64,000 nucleotides of DNA from Pseudomonadota bacterium (GCA_963205315.1 CAUJIO010000041.1:1-64000), one strand, 5' to 3'; positions 47,249 to 56,933 are shown, counted from the first letter of the stretch. The notes: a model not told the origin generated them from the letters alone. Made by a program: numbers and translations.

Positions 47249-47950
47249 TTAGCCCTTGGTCCAGCTCAAAGCCGGGTCTTCGTCCGAGAGTTCGCGGAGC
47301 GCTGCGATGTCAGCGATGGTCGCATTGTTTTGGCGGATGGTGACGCCATGATCGCGCAACTTGGCAAAGGCACGCGACAGACTCTCCGGCTTCATGCCGA
47401 GCCGTCCGGCGATGAGAGCCTTGTCGTAAGGCAAGGTTACGACACAAGAACCTTGCACTTCAGTCGACAGTTCGAGCAGGAATTCAGCAACACGTTGTGC
47501 GCCGGTGCGGGCTTTGAGTTGTTCAACCTGTGCCACCAGACTGTGCAGATGCAAGAAAGTGGCCGAGAGGATCGAGATGGCAATCTCTGGCGATTGCCGG
47601 ATGAGATTGAGAATCGTGTCGGCCTCGATACGGATCAGGCTGCAATCGGTCACGGCCTCCGCGGCAACCGGATAGACATCGTGCCGGAATGCGACCGCTT
47701 CGCCGAAGCTGCTGCCCTTGGTGAAAACAGCGACCACGGCCTCGGCGCCATTTGGCGAGATCCGGTAGAGTTTCACCCAGCCTTCCGCCATGATGTAAAT
47801 GCCGCTGGCTCTCTCGCCTTGCAGGAAGATGGTTGCGCCACGATCGAATTCTCGCACGTGGGCTGTCGCCATCACAGCTTCAACGACGGCGGGTGGCGCG
47901 CCCTTGAGGAGCAGCGACGATCGGGCAATCTGCTGGTGTTCGGGGCTCAT
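47249..47950 (-). CDS. Crp/Fnr-family regulator of DNR/NNR type
   Basis: 233 residues. The cyclic-nucleotide-binding-like sensor fold is at about 10-130 (EFDRGATIFLQGERASGIYIMAEGWVKLYR), followed by a long dimer helix (FLHLHSLVAQVEQLKARTG) and HTH_Crp with recognition helix KALIAGRLGMKPESLSRAFAKL at about 180-200. The N-terminal cysteines needed for an Fe-S cluster, as in FNR, are absent, which favours a haem- or NO-sensing DNR/NNR-type factor. The ESLSR motif matches the TTGAC-N4-GTCAA boxes before nirS/nirI and norC, so it is the probable NO-responsive activator. Confidence 0.88.
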   Translation of the reverse strand: MSPEHQQIARSSLLLKGAPPAVVEAVMATAHVREFDRGATIFLQGERASGIYIMAEGWVKLYRISPNGAEAVVAVFTKGSSFGEAVAFRHDVYPVAAEAVTDCSLIRIEADTILNLIRQSPEIAISILSATFLHLHSLVAQVEQLKARTGAQRVAEFLLELSTEVQGSCVVTLPYDKALIAGRLGMKPESLSRAFAKLRDHGVTIRQNNATIADIAALRELSDEDPALSWTKG

Positions 47951-48146
47951 TCAGCCAGTACCTCATTTTGTGCCTCCATTGCCATGCAGGGCCACCTCTG
48001 TCACCTGCCTTGTTTCGGGGCAGCGGAAACGCATCGTCTTGCCTTCCGCGCAGGCGTGTTCCATTGCGCGTGAGACTTGTGTGGCCGGTAGTATTGGGCC
48101 ACTCTCGGCCATCAATGCCCACGACGTTGGGCGCAGCGGGGTGGCA

Positions 48147-49046
48147 ATGGATCAGATCGGCTTTGTTGGCTTGGGACGCATGGGCCGTCCGATGGCTTCG
48201 AATCTATGCCGCAAGGGCTTTCGGGTCGTGGCTCATGACATCAATTCCGCCGCTGTCGCCGAACTCGAGGTGTTGCAGGCGCGCGGGGCCGCATCGGTTG
48301 CGGAGGCGACGGACGGCTCCGACATCATCGTGACCATGCTGCCGACGCCACGCGTGGTGCGTGACGTCGTGTCGGGAGCCAACGGAGTCTTCGCCAACGC
48401 GAAACCCGGTGCGCTGATCCTTGAAATGAGCACGGTCGATCCCGAGACAACCGATCAGCTTGCGGCGCTGGCCCTCGCGCGGGGTCTGGGCTTCGTCGAT
48501 GCGCCGGTCGGCAGGCTGGCCGCGCATGCGGAACGAGGCGAGTCTTTGTTCATGGTCGGCGGGTCGGAGGCTGATTTCGTACGCGTCAAGCCGCTGCTCG
48601 ATGCGATGGGAACCACGGTCTTTCATTGCGGAGGTGTTGGAACGGGCACGCGCACCAAGCTCGTGAACAATTATCTCGCCATTACGCTCTGCCAGCTCAA
48701 TGCCGAAGCGCTGGCTTTGTCCGAGCGCTTTGGCCTGTCATTGGAGCGCACGATCGACGTGTTGTCCGGCACCACGGCGATTAATGGCCAGCTCAAGATG
48801 AACTGGCCCGCGAAAGTTCTGAAGGGTGACATTGAACCCGGCTTCACCATCGATCTCGCCCACAAGGATCTGACGCTGATCACCGAAGCCGCCAATGCGG
48901 CGCGCGTGCCAATGCCGATTGCCGCCGCGGCGCGCGAAGCCTTCAGCACGGCGCGGGCGCGTGGCATGGGGGACAAGGATTTTTCCGCCATGCTCGACAA
49001 TCTTTGCGAGATCGCCGGCATTACCAAGCCGCGGCTCAAATCCTGA
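48147..49046 (+). CDS. 3-hydroxyisobutyrate dehydrogenase-family NAD(P)-dependent reductase
   Basis: 299 residues from ATG 48147. The Rossmann motif GFVGLGRMGRPMASNLCRKGF is at about 5-25, the substrate-binding signature FVDAPVGRLAAHAERGESLFMVGG at about 117-140, and catalytic Lys in GTGTRTKLVNNYLAI (about 172). Family members reduce or oxidise beta-hydroxyacids and semialdehydes such as tartronate or sulfolactaldehyde. It opens the catabolic operon that continues to 59007 and probably acts on a catabolite of the imported compound. Confidence 0.85.
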   Translation: MDQIGFVGLGRMGRPMASNLCRKGFRVVAHDINSAAVAELEVLQARGAASVAEATDGSDIIVTMLPTPRVVRDVVSGANGVFANAKPGALILEMSTVDPETTDQLAALALARGLGFVDAPVGRLAAHAERGESLFMVGGSEADFVRVKPLLDAMGTTVFHCGGVGTGTRTKLVNNYLAITLCQLNAEALALSERFGLSLERTIDVLSGTTAINGQLKMNWPAKVLKGDIEPGFTIDLAHKDLTLITEAANAARVPMPIAAAAREAFSTARARGMGDKDFSAMLDNLCEIAGITKPRLKS

Positions 49047-49072
49047 CACCACGACCATAGGAGTGAACCAAC

Positions 49073-49474
49073 ATGTCGACCGTGAAGCGCCCCGAAAATC
49101 CTGAAGCCGATCCACGGGTAAAAGCAGTATTCGACGATATCCGGGTTACGCGGAAGTCCGACTTCATCAATGATTTCTGGAATTTTCTGGCGTTTGATCC
49201 GGCGCTGCTGGAAGAGACATGGTTCGGCGTCAAGGCCGTGATGGCGCAGCCCTCGGCGCTCGACCCTCTGACCAAGGAGCTGATCTATATTGCGGTGTCG
49301 ATCACCAATTCGTGCCGCTACTGCGTGCACTCGCATACGGCGGCGGCCAGGAGCAAGGGCATGACGGATGCAATGTATGCCGATCTTCTCAGGGTCGTGG
49401 CGACTGCAGGACGTACGAACCAGCTGTTGAACGGCCTGCAGGTGCCTGTCGATCCGGTATTCGAAATGGAGTGA
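49073..49474 (+). CDS. Carboxymuconolactone decarboxylase/AhpD-like protein
   Basis: 133 residues. The central helical motif SITNSCRYCVHSHTAAARSKGM contains the CxxC-x3-H redox-type signature of AhpD-like CMD proteins. N-terminal residues to 40 are charged. It is preceded by AGGAG. It could be a peroxidase partner or a decarboxylase; the CxxC favours redox activity. It is 26 bp after the dehydrogenase gene. Confidence 0.75.
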   Translation: MSTVKRPENPEADPRVKAVFDDIRVTRKSDFINDFWNFLAFDPALLEETWFGVKAVMAQPSALDPLTKELIYIAVSITNSCRYCVHSHTAAARSKGMTDAMYADLLRVVATAGRTNQLLNGLQVPVDPVFEME

Positions 49475-49536
49475 CGCAGGGGGCGGTTGACGGACCGAAG
49501 ATGCTGCGGCAAGGTTTTCGTTGGGAGCAGGGGTAT

Positions 49537-50517
49537 ATGGTGATCGCTGGTATTCGGGGCGGCTGGAGTCAGGAACGAATTGTTCTTGCTCTCGCCGTCC
49601 TGTTGTTCATTGCGGCAGGCGTTGCACTTCCTGGATTTCTCGATACCAACAACCTGATCTCGATTGTCCGCAGCGTATCCGTCCTGGGTCTTCTTGCGGT
49701 GGGAATGGCCATCGTCATCATCGGCAGGGGGATCGACCTCGCCTCGGTCGCGATCATGGCGATGTCGGCGGCGTGGTACCTGCAAATGCTGAATGATGGG
49801 TGGTCCGGTGCTGCCGCACTCGGGTTGACTGTCGCCGGCGTGCTGATCATCGGGCTCGTCAATGGCTTCCTGGTCGCATATGCCGATGTGCCGCCGATCT
49901 TTGCCACCCTCGCCAGCGGATCCTTCGTGTTCGGTTTCGTCCGATCGCAGCTGATTACACAAGATGCCGTGCCGGTGCCGCGCGGAAACTGGCTCGAGAC
50001 GCTGGGGCGGATGCGTGTTCTGGAAATTCCGGCGGAGGTCTTCATTTTCGCTGGTGCTGCCTTTGTGGCCTATCTGTTCCTGCGCTACACAAAGTGGGGC
50101 CGCTACGTCTATTACATGGGCGACAATGTGCTGGCGGCGCGCAACATCGGCATCCCAGTGCGGCCGATGACCTTGTTGCGCTATGTCATCTCGGCGCTGA
50201 TTTCCTTGACCGCCGGGCTGCTCACCGCCTCCAGCTTGCTCAGCATCAACACGCGCGTCGTCAATTCGACTCTGCTCTACGACGTCATTCTGGTCGTCGT
50301 CATCGGCGGGATCGGGTTGTCGGGCGGCAAGGGTGGCATGCGCAACGTGATCGTTGGCGCGGTGCTGATCGGCATCATGCTCAATGCCATGACCATCATC
50401 GACATTTCGAACATCTACCAGAACCTCATTAAAGCGACGATCCTGCTCATCGCCATCATCGTCGACAGCCTGCTCAACCCCCGCGATGAACAAACCGCCC
50501 AGCAAGGCGACATCTGA
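49537..50517 (+). CDS. CUT2-type sugar ABC transporter permease
   Basis: 326 residues from ATG 49537, preceded by GGGAGCAGG; an ATG at 49501 would add 12 residues and lacks a good ribosome site. About ten transmembrane helices, with GMAIVIIGRGIDLASVAIMAMSAAW and VVVIGGIGLSGGKGGMRNVIVGAVLIGIML as the ribose-type permease signatures. It is followed by the binding protein, a second permease and the ATPase. Confidence 0.88.
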   Translation: MVIAGIRGGWSQERIVLALAVLLFIAAGVALPGFLDTNNLISIVRSVSVLGLLAVGMAIVIIGRGIDLASVAIMAMSAAWYLQMLNDGWSGAAALGLTVAGVLIIGLVNGFLVAYADVPPIFATLASGSFVFGFVRSQLITQDAVPVPRGNWLETLGRMRVLEIPAEVFIFAGAAFVAYLFLRYTKWGRYVYYMGDNVLAARNIGIPVRPMTLLRYVISALISLTAGLLTASSLLSINTRVVNSTLLYDVILVVVIGGIGLSGGKGGMRNVIVGAVLIGIMLNAMTIIDISNIYQNLIKATILLIAIIVDSLLNPRDEQTAQQGDI

Positions 50518-50543
50518 CAATCCTCAGCCACAAGAACAGGGAG

Positions 50544-51563
50544 ATGAATATGAAACTGAAGCCGCTTTTCACCGCCGTTGCCGCCGCAGCGATGCTGGCC
50601 TTCGCCATGCCCGCGATGGCCGAGGACGATCCTGGTCCTGCCGCCTATGCAGCTGCCCTCAACGGCAAACGCGTGGCGCTGGTGCCGATGGCAATGGGAT
50701 TCGACCTGGCGCAGGGCTGGGCCAGCTATCTCAAGCGCGAGGTTGAAGGCTGGGGCGGCGTGTTCGAAACCCGCGACCCGAACTGGTCGATCGAGGCGGG
50801 AGCCCAGGCGATCACCGATCTGATCAATGCCGAGCCGCATCCCGATGTGCTCGTCGTGCATGCGCCCGATCTCAACTCCTATGTGAAGCTGTTCAAGAAG
50901 GCGCAGGAAAAGGGGATCTATGTCATCCTCATCGACAACCCCGCGAACTTTGCCGCCGATGCCTTCATCGGCTCGGACTGGAACCGTCTTGGCCAGCTTG
51001 AAGCGGAAGCGGCCGTCAAGGCCTGCGGGCCCAACTCATCCAAGCAACTCGGCCTCGTGCAGGGCGACCAGGTGAATGCGTCGAGCCTCTATCAATACGC
51101 CGGCATCATGAAGGTTCTTGAGAAGTATCCGGACTTCAAGGTCGTCGCCAAGCCTGACTCCAATTGGGATGCGACAACGGCCCGCAACGTCACCACCACG
51201 ATGCTCCAGCAAAACCCGGACATCTGCGCCATCATCGATTTCTGGGATGGCGATGCCTCGGGAACGGCTGCGGCGATCCGCGATGCCGGCAAAGAGGGCA
51301 AGGTCGCGCTGGTGACGACTGGCGGCGGCGAGAAAGTCGATTGCGACAAGTTGGAATCGGGCGAATTCACTGCCGTGGTGATGACTGAGCTTCAGCGTCA
51401 GTCCAGCGACATGAATGCCATTATCAAGCTCCTGCTGCAGTCGGGTCAGCCCCCGGGCACGATCAAGAGCTACATCTATACACTGGAGCAGGCCTATACC
51501 AAGGCCGACCTCAAGCCCGGCACCTGCTGGGATGTGAAGGCCTTGCAGGCCGCGGCACAATAA
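50544..51563 (+). CDS. Sugar-type ABC transporter substrate-binding protein
   Basis: 339 residues with a Sec signal peptide (LKPLFTAVAAAAMLAFAMPAMA, cut near 26). The fold is type I periplasmic binding (Peripla_BP_4): KRVALVPMAMGFDLAQGWASYLKRE, VLVVHAPDLNSYVKLFKKAQEKGIYVILIDNP and FIGSDWNRLGQLEAEAAVKACG. The ligand is unknown. It is followed by a strong hairpin that may stabilise its transcript. Confidence 0.88.
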   Translation: MNMKLKPLFTAVAAAAMLAFAMPAMAEDDPGPAAYAAALNGKRVALVPMAMGFDLAQGWASYLKREVEGWGGVFETRDPNWSIEAGAQAITDLINAEPHPDVLVVHAPDLNSYVKLFKKAQEKGIYVILIDNPANFAADAFIGSDWNRLGQLEAEAAVKACGPNSSKQLGLVQGDQVNASSLYQYAGIMKVLEKYPDFKVVAKPDSNWDATTARNVTTTMLQQNPDICAIIDFWDGDASGTAAAIRDAGKEGKVALVTTGGGEKVDCDKLESGEFTAVVMTELQRQSSDMNAIIKLLLQSGQPPGTIKSYIYTLEQAYTKADLKPGTCWDVKALQAAAQ

Positions 51564-51581
51564 GCCCGGTCCGATACACCA

Positions 51582-51606
51582 GAGCGGCCGGGAACACCGG
51601 CCGCTC
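51582..51606 (+). repeat. Hairpin after the substrate-binding-protein gene
   Basis: A 10-bp perfect stem, GAGCGGCCGG and CCGGCCGCTC, with a GAACA loop, 19 bp after the stop. No T-tract follows, so read-through into the operon is expected. Such hairpins commonly protect the 5' part of the message and raise binding-protein levels. Confidence 0.7.
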
Positions 51607-51626
51607 GATTTCCTGGGTGAACGTGA

Positions 51627-53750
51627 ATGAGTACGCGGGAGCAGTTCCAGCGCTGGCGATATAATTTTATCCCCGATCACCTGATCGGCGAGATCCTCAG
51701 CAAGCGCTGGGCCGACAATGCCATCCCGTTTCTGGCGATGGTGGTGACGGTGATCGGATTTGGCACCGCGATCCCGGGTTTTTTCAAGCCCAACTCGCTG
51801 GTGGAATCAACGCGCCAGTTGGGCGAATTCTCCATCGTTGTCACCGGCCTCACGGTCGTCATGCTCGCCGGCGGCATTGACCTTTCGGTCAGCAGCATCT
51901 TTGCGCTGGCAGCCTTTGCTGCCGTCTCTGGCCTCTTCATTCTCGATCTGCCGGTATGGGCCTGCCTGTTGGCGGCTGTGGGCGTTGGCGCAATATGTGG
52001 TGCCATCAATGGCTACCTGATCGGCTACATGCGCCTTCGCGCCTTCCTGACAACGCTGGTCACACTGGTTATCGGCCGCGCCATCTATGATATCCTGATC
52101 GTCAATTTTGCAGCACAAGTGCAGCAGTCCGACATCACCTCCGAGGTGTGGGACTTCATTGGCGACGGCAAGATTCTCGGCTTCTCGGTCAGCATCATCA
52201 CCGCGGTGGTGATTGCGATCGTCGCCCACATTGCACTCACCCGGTCCAGGCCCGGATGGCACATCCTCGCGGTGGGTGGATCACGGCGTTCGGCGCATAA
52301 TTCCGGCATCAAGGTCCGCCAGACGGTCTTCATGTCCTATGTGATCTCGGGCATGTGCGCAGGACTTGCGGGCTTTCTCATCGCCTGCCGTCTCAGCGGG
52401 GCGGGGCCGGGTACCGGTCTCAATCTCGAGATCCTCGCCATTACGGCGGCTGTGGTTGGCGGCAACTCTCTCGGTGGCGGGCGCGGATCGGTGGCCAAGG
52501 CGATCATGGGTGCCATCATCGTCCTGGTGATGAACAATGGCCTGATCCGTCTGGGCTACGGCACGGGCACCAACCAGATGGTGCTCGGCCTGATGCTGGC
52601 TGTGGCTGTCACCATCGACATCCGCTGGCTCAAGAACCGCCACAAGGTGCTGAACGAAGTCTATGTCACGCCGATCTATCACAAGATGGGCGAGACTCTC
52701 TCGGCATTGCCGGGTGATGCGTCGCCCTATGCGCTCAACAACCGGATTTCGAAGACGGAGTATATCGGGCTCGGCGAACTGGAGGGCCCGGAAGACGTCA
52801 TTCTCGACCGCGACGACCATCTCTATTGCGGCACGCGGCATGGCGAGATCGTCCGCTTCTTTGCGCCCGACTACAAGCGCTCCGAAATCTTCGCGCATAT
52901 CGGCGGCTTCCCGCTGGGGCTTGCCTTCGATCGGCAGGGCAATCTCCTCACCTGTGTCGGGGCCATGGGACTTTATGGCGTATCGCCCAAGGGCGAGGTG
53001 ACTCAACTCTCGGCCGAAACCGACCGCACCTATACTTCGATTGTCGATGATGCCCGGCTGCGCGATCCCAACGATCTCGATGTGGGTCCGGACGGCAAGA
53101 TATATTTCACCGACTCGACAACCCGCTATGATGCTCATGACTGGGCCATCGACTCGATCGAAGGCCGTCCCACCGGGCGGTTGCTTGTCTATGATCCGGC
53201 GACCGGCAAGACCAGAACGCTGCTCGACAAGTACCGTTATGCCAATGGCGTTTGCATGGCGCATGACGGCAAGTCGCTGTTTTTTGCCGAAAGCTGGGCC
53301 TGCCGCGTTCATCGCTACTGGATTGAAGGGCCGAAGGCCGGCACCGCTGAGTGCGTGATCAAGGACATGCCGGGTTATCCCGACAACATCAACCGGGCCT
53401 CGGATGGCAATTACTGGATGGCGTGGCTCGGCATGCGCACGCCGAGTTTCGATCTGGCATTGCGCCACCCCGGCTTCCGCAAGCGCATGTCGCGCCGCCT
53501 GCCACAGGACGAGTGGCTGTTTCCCAATATCAACACCGGCGGTGTCGTGAAGTTCTCGGGCGACGGCACCATCGTCGAGACGCTGGGTGACATGACCGGA
53601 CAGAGTCATCCGATGGTGACCTCGATGCGCGAACACAAGGGCTATCTCTATGTCGGCGGTATTCTTAACAATCGCATCGGCCGCTTGAAGCTCGACGGGG
53701 CAGACACGGCTTGGACCGGTCCCACTTCCTACTGGGGCAAGCGGTCATGA
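51627..53750 (+). CDS. ABC permease fused to SMP-30/gluconolactonase-like domain
   Basis: 707 residues. Residues 1-345 are a CUT2 permease with about ten helices (TVVMLAGGIDLSVSSIFALAAFAAV and AVVGGNSLGGGRGSVAKAIMGAIIVL). After a short linker (LNEVYVTPIYHKMGETL), residues about 375-707 are an SMP-30/strictosidine-synthase-like six-bladed propeller: ELEGPEDVILDRDDHLYCGTRHGEIVRF, RDPNDLDVGPDGKIYFTDSTTRYD and GYPDNINRASDGNYWMAWLG (metal-site residues E, N and D). The lactonase domain would face the cytoplasm if the permease has an even helix number, or the periplasm if odd. The stop overlaps the next gene by 4 bp. Confidence 0.85.
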   Translation: MSTREQFQRWRYNFIPDHLIGEILSKRWADNAIPFLAMVVTVIGFGTAIPGFFKPNSLVESTRQLGEFSIVVTGLTVVMLAGGIDLSVSSIFALAAFAAVSGLFILDLPVWACLLAAVGVGAICGAINGYLIGYMRLRAFLTTLVTLVIGRAIYDILIVNFAAQVQQSDITSEVWDFIGDGKILGFSVSIITAVVIAIVAHIALTRSRPGWHILAVGGSRRSAHNSGIKVRQTVFMSYVISGMCAGLAGFLIACRLSGAGPGTGLNLEILAITAAVVGGNSLGGGRGSVAKAIMGAIIVLVMNNGLIRLGYGTGTNQMVLGLMLAVAVTIDIRWLKNRHKVLNEVYVTPIYHKMGETLSALPGDASPYALNNRISKTEYIGLGELEGPEDVILDRDDHLYCGTRHGEIVRFFAPDYKRSEIFAHIGGFPLGLAFDRQGNLLTCVGAMGLYGVSPKGEVTQLSAETDRTYTSIVDDARLRDPNDLDVGPDGKIYFTDSTTRYDAHDWAIDSIEGRPTGRLLVYDPATGKTRTLLDKYRYANGVCMAHDGKSLFFAESWACRVHRYWIEGPKAGTAECVIKDMPGYPDNINRASDGNYWMAWLGMRTPSFDLALRHPGFRKRMSRRLPQDEWLFPNINTGGVVKFSGDGTIVETLGDMTGQSHPMVTSMREHKGYLYVGGILNNRIGRLKLDGADTAWTGPTSYWGKRS

Positions 53751-54784
53751 TCTTCGATCCCATCCTCGATTTCTTTCGTGGCAAGGCCGTCACCATTCCG
53801 CCGATGGATGGCGCCCTCAAGCCAAACACCCTGCTGGAAGATGCAAAAATCCTGGCGAATGTCGCACGTCCCGACTGCCTGGCCTACGACGGAGCTTCGG
53901 TCATTTATGCGAGTGGCAACGCCCTGCATCGGCTCGGCGTCGAGGAACCGGTCAACACCTATGGTTCGGTCATCACAGCGCTCGCCATTTCGCCGCGCGG
54001 GCAGTTGGCAGTCGGCCTCAACTCCGGCGCCGTCATGCTGGGCGGCGAAACGTTGACTGGTTTCACATGCCCGACCGCGTTGTGCTTTGCCGGCGATGAT
54101 CTCCTGGTCTGCAACGGATCAGAGAATGTTGCTGCCGAAAATTGGGTGACGGATCTCATGGGGCACAAGGCCTCGGGTTCGATTTGGCGCGTCGACGCCA
54201 CCGCCGGGTCCCGTGTCTGTCTGGCGCGCGGCCTTGCCTATCCAAACGGCGTGGTGGCCGAGGCTCAATCGAAACGGATCGTCTTCAGCGAAAGCTGGCG
54301 GCATCGCCTCGCGGTCATTCCGGCAAACGGGGGCGCCGTCACATCCGTTCTGCCGCGCCTGCCGGCCTATCCTTGCCGCATTACGCCGACGCCGTCGGGC
54401 TACCTGCTGGCGCTGTTTGCGCCGCTGAACAGGCTGGTGGAATTCGTGCTGCAGGAAGATGATTATCGGGCCGACATGTTGCGCGAGATCGAAAGCCGCT
54501 ACTGGATCGCGCCAACGCTGACTGCCGCTCACAGCTTCCTCGAACCGCTGCAGAATGGCGGCGTCAAGAGCATGGGCGTTCACAAGCCGTGGTCGCCGAC
54601 GCGTTCCTATGGGCTGCTAGTCACTCTCGATGCTGATTTCCGTCCTGTAAGCAGTTTCCACAGCCGCGCCAACGGCCGTTATCACGGCGTGACCTCGGCG
54701 ATCGAGGTCGCGGGAAACTACATTGTGGCATCAAAGGGCGGGAATGCCATCCTGTCGATCGACGCCAGAGTGGGAGAATCGTGA
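53747..54784 (+). CDS. SMP-30/strictosidine-synthase-like beta-propeller protein
   Basis: 345 residues from ATG 53747, which overlaps the stop of the permease fusion (ATGA). The propeller is similar to the fused domain upstream: RPDCLAYDGASVIYASGNALHRL, GLAYPNGVVAEAQSKRIVFSESWRHRLAVIP and YPCRITPTPSGYLLALF. The order of metal-ligand-like positions is less clear than in the fused copy, so it may be a non-catalytic paralogue or partner. No signal peptide, so probably cytoplasmic. A TGATG junction couples it to the ATPase. Confidence 0.75.
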   Translation: MIFDPILDFFRGKAVTIPPMDGALKPNTLLEDAKILANVARPDCLAYDGASVIYASGNALHRLGVEEPVNTYGSVITALAISPRGQLAVGLNSGAVMLGGETLTGFTCPTALCFAGDDLLVCNGSENVAAENWVTDLMGHKASGSIWRVDATAGSRVCLARGLAYPNGVVAEAQSKRIVFSESWRHRLAVIPANGGAVTSVLPRLPAYPCRITPTPSGYLLALFAPLNRLVEFVLQEDDYRADMLREIESRYWIAPTLTAAHSFLEPLQNGGVKSMGVHKPWSPTRSYGLLVTLDADFRPVSSFHSRANGRYHGVTSAIEVAGNYIVASKGGNAILSIDARVGES

Positions 54785-56283
54785 TGGCTCCGATCATCGA
54801 GATGCGCAACATCACCAAGTCGTATCGTGGCGTCCCGGCGGTGAAGAACGTCGATTTCACACTGGAGAAGGGCGAGATCCACGCGCTGTTGGGCGAGAAT
54901 GGCGCGGGCAAGTCGACGCTCACGAAGATCATTGCCGGCGTCGTCGAGGCCAGCTCAGGCGAAATGAAACATCAAGGTCAAACGGTGAGCTATGGCACGC
55001 CGTTCGAGGCACTGAGCCACGGCATTGCCATGGTGTTTCAGGAAACGAGCCTCGTGCCGTCGATGACAGTGGCGCAGAACATCTATCTGGGTGAAGAGAA
55101 GTTCCTCAACCGGTTGCGCGGCATCTATATTTCCGCCCAGCAGTTCCTGCAATCGCTGAACTTCACCGTCGATCCGACGGCGACGGTGGCAACACTGGGA
55201 GCCGCGAAGCGGCAGATGGTGGAGATCGCCCGCGCCGTCCACCACAAGGCCGATGTCATCATCTTCGATGAACCGACGGCAACATTGACGCCGGAGGAAA
55301 AGCGCCACTTCTTCGCGTTGATGAGGCGGCTAAAGTCGTCAGGCGTTTCGATCATCTTCATCACTCACGCACTGGAAGAAGCGTTGGCGCATGCAACGCG
55401 CATTTCCATCCTGCGCGATGGCGAGCTGGTCGCAAGCGGCAAGGCATCCGAGTTCGATCGTGACAAGGTGGTGCGTGCCATGGTGGGCCGCAACCTCACC
55501 AATGAGATCTACAATCGTAAGCGAACGGCCGAGACAATCCGCAAGCGTGGCGCGCAGGTGCTGTCGGTGCGCGACATCTCGATGGGAAGCATGGTGCGCA
55601 ACACCTCATTCTCCATTTTCGAGAGACAGATTACGGGTATCTTCGGACTGATCGGTTCGGGCCGCACCGAAACCTTCAAAGTCGTCTCGGGCATCAACAA
55701 GCGCGATTTTCTGCGCGGCGGCGAGATCGAGTTTGATGGAAGGCCGGTCCGCTACACGGTTCCCGCCGAGGCGGTGCGCGACGGCATCGTCTATGTCACC
55801 GAAGACCGCAAACTCGAAGGGTTCTTCGAGACCATGTCGATTGCCGAGAATTTCTATTCGGGCGTCCTTGCAGCGGGCCTTGAGAAGCACAGCATCATCA
55901 GCTTCCGTGAAATGCGAGCGATCGCTGCCGATTGGTCGAAGCGGCTGGACGTGAAGGCCATCAATTCAAATGCCCGGGTCGTCGAACTTTCGGGCGGCAA
56001 CCAGCAGAAGGTGGTGATCGGCAAAGGTCTGGCGCAGAAGCCGCGCCTCGTGATCTTTGACGAACCAACGCGCGGTGTCGATGTCGGCGCAATTGCAGAG
56101 ATTCACCAGTTCATCAACCAGCTGGCCGACGACGGCCTCGCGGTGGTGGTGATTTCGTCCTATCTGCCTGAGATCATGAATCTTTCGGACCGCATTCTGG
56201 TGTGCCGGCAGGGCCGGGTGGTGGAAGAAGTTTCGCCGCTTGAGGCGAGCGAAGAGAAAATCATGTTTGCAGCGGTTCACTGA
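54784..56283 (+). CDS. CUT2-type sugar ABC transporter ATP-binding protein
   Basis: 499 residues from ATG 54784 (GTG 54781 also possible). Two ATPase halves: Walker A GENGAGKSTLTKII (about 38-51), Walker B VIIFDEPTATLTPEEK, second-half IGSGRTETFKVV and a signature ELSGGNQQKVVIGKGLAQKPRLVIFDEPTRGVDVG. It powers the transporter formed with the two permeases and binding protein of this operon. Confidence 0.92.
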   Translation: MAPIIEMRNITKSYRGVPAVKNVDFTLEKGEIHALLGENGAGKSTLTKIIAGVVEASSGEMKHQGQTVSYGTPFEALSHGIAMVFQETSLVPSMTVAQNIYLGEEKFLNRLRGIYISAQQFLQSLNFTVDPTATVATLGAAKRQMVEIARAVHHKADVIIFDEPTATLTPEEKRHFFALMRRLKSSGVSIIFITHALEEALAHATRISILRDGELVASGKASEFDRDKVVRAMVGRNLTNEIYNRKRTAETIRKRGAQVLSVRDISMGSMVRNTSFSIFERQITGIFGLIGSGRTETFKVVSGINKRDFLRGGEIEFDGRPVRYTVPAEAVRDGIVYVTEDRKLEGFFETMSIAENFYSGVLAAGLEKHSIISFREMRAIAADWSKRLDVKAINSNARVVELSGGNQQKVVIGKGLAQKPRLVIFDEPTRGVDVGAIAEIHQFINQLADDGLAVVVISSYLPEIMNLSDRILVCRQGRVVEEVSPLEASEEKIMFAAVH

Positions 56284-56294
56284 AGGATCATTCG

Positions 56295-56933
56295 ATGGCT
56301 CATCATCCATCCCGGCGCGATGCGCCCTATGTCAAGGGCGAGACGGCGCTGCTGTTCGTCGACATTCAGGAAATTTTCTGCCGCCCGGGCATTGACCCCT
56401 CGCACAGCGACATGACGGCGGATCATTACTATTTCCGCCGGCTGCGCGACAAGGCGATTCCCAATCAGGTGGCGCTGCTGGAGGCGGCGCGCGCCAATGG
56501 CGTGCAGGTGCTGCACACGATCATCGAGGCGCTGACCAGGGACGGCCGGGATATTTCGGTCGATCACCGCTTGTCCAACATCTTTGTGCCGAAGGGCGCG
56601 CCGGAAGGCCAGCCAATCCGTGAGCTCACTCCCATCGACAATGAGATCGTGTTGCCGAAATCATCGTCCGGTGTGTTCAATTCCACCGCTATCGACTACG
56701 TGCTGCGGAACATGAATATCCGCTATCTGATCGTCGCCGGCGTGGTGACTGACCAATGCGTCGACATGGCGGTGCGCGATGCTGCCGACCGCGGCTACAT
56801 GGTAAGTGTCGCTGCCGATGCCTGTGCCACCTACACTCAGGAACGCCATGACAATGCACTGAAAGCTTTCGGCGGCTACGGCTGGATCACCGACACCGCC
56901 ACCATCGTGAGGCGGCTCGGGGACTTGACGTGA
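56295..56933 (+). CDS. Isochorismatase-family cysteine hydrolase
   Basis: 212 residues. Catalytic triad candidates are Asp in LLFVDIQEIF (about 25), Lys in EIVLPKSSSGVFNSTAIDYVLRN (about 118) and Cys in IVAGVVTDQCVDMAVRDAADRGY (about 154). Family members hydrolyse amides or carbamates (nicotinamide, N-carbamoylsarcosine, ureidoacrylate, biuret). In an operon with amide-forming and amide-cleaving enzymes, an amidase role fits. The stop overlaps the next start by 4 bp (GTGA). Confidence 0.85.
   Translation: MAHHPSRRDAPYVKGETALLFVDIQEIFCRPGIDPSHSDMTADHYYFRRLRDKAIPNQVALLEAARANGVQVLHTIIEALTRDGRDISVDHRLSNIFVPKGAPEGQPIRELTPIDNEIVLPKSSSGVFNSTAIDYVLRNMNIRYLIVAGVVTDQCVDMAVRDAADRGYMVSVAADACATYTQERHDNALKAFGGYGWITDTATIVRRLGDLT

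Noticed and set aside
49318-50520. 400-codon minus-strand open frame opposite the ABC permease
   Set aside because: Asp/His/Gln-rich translation typical of the reverse of membrane-protein genes; the permease signatures are on the plus strand.
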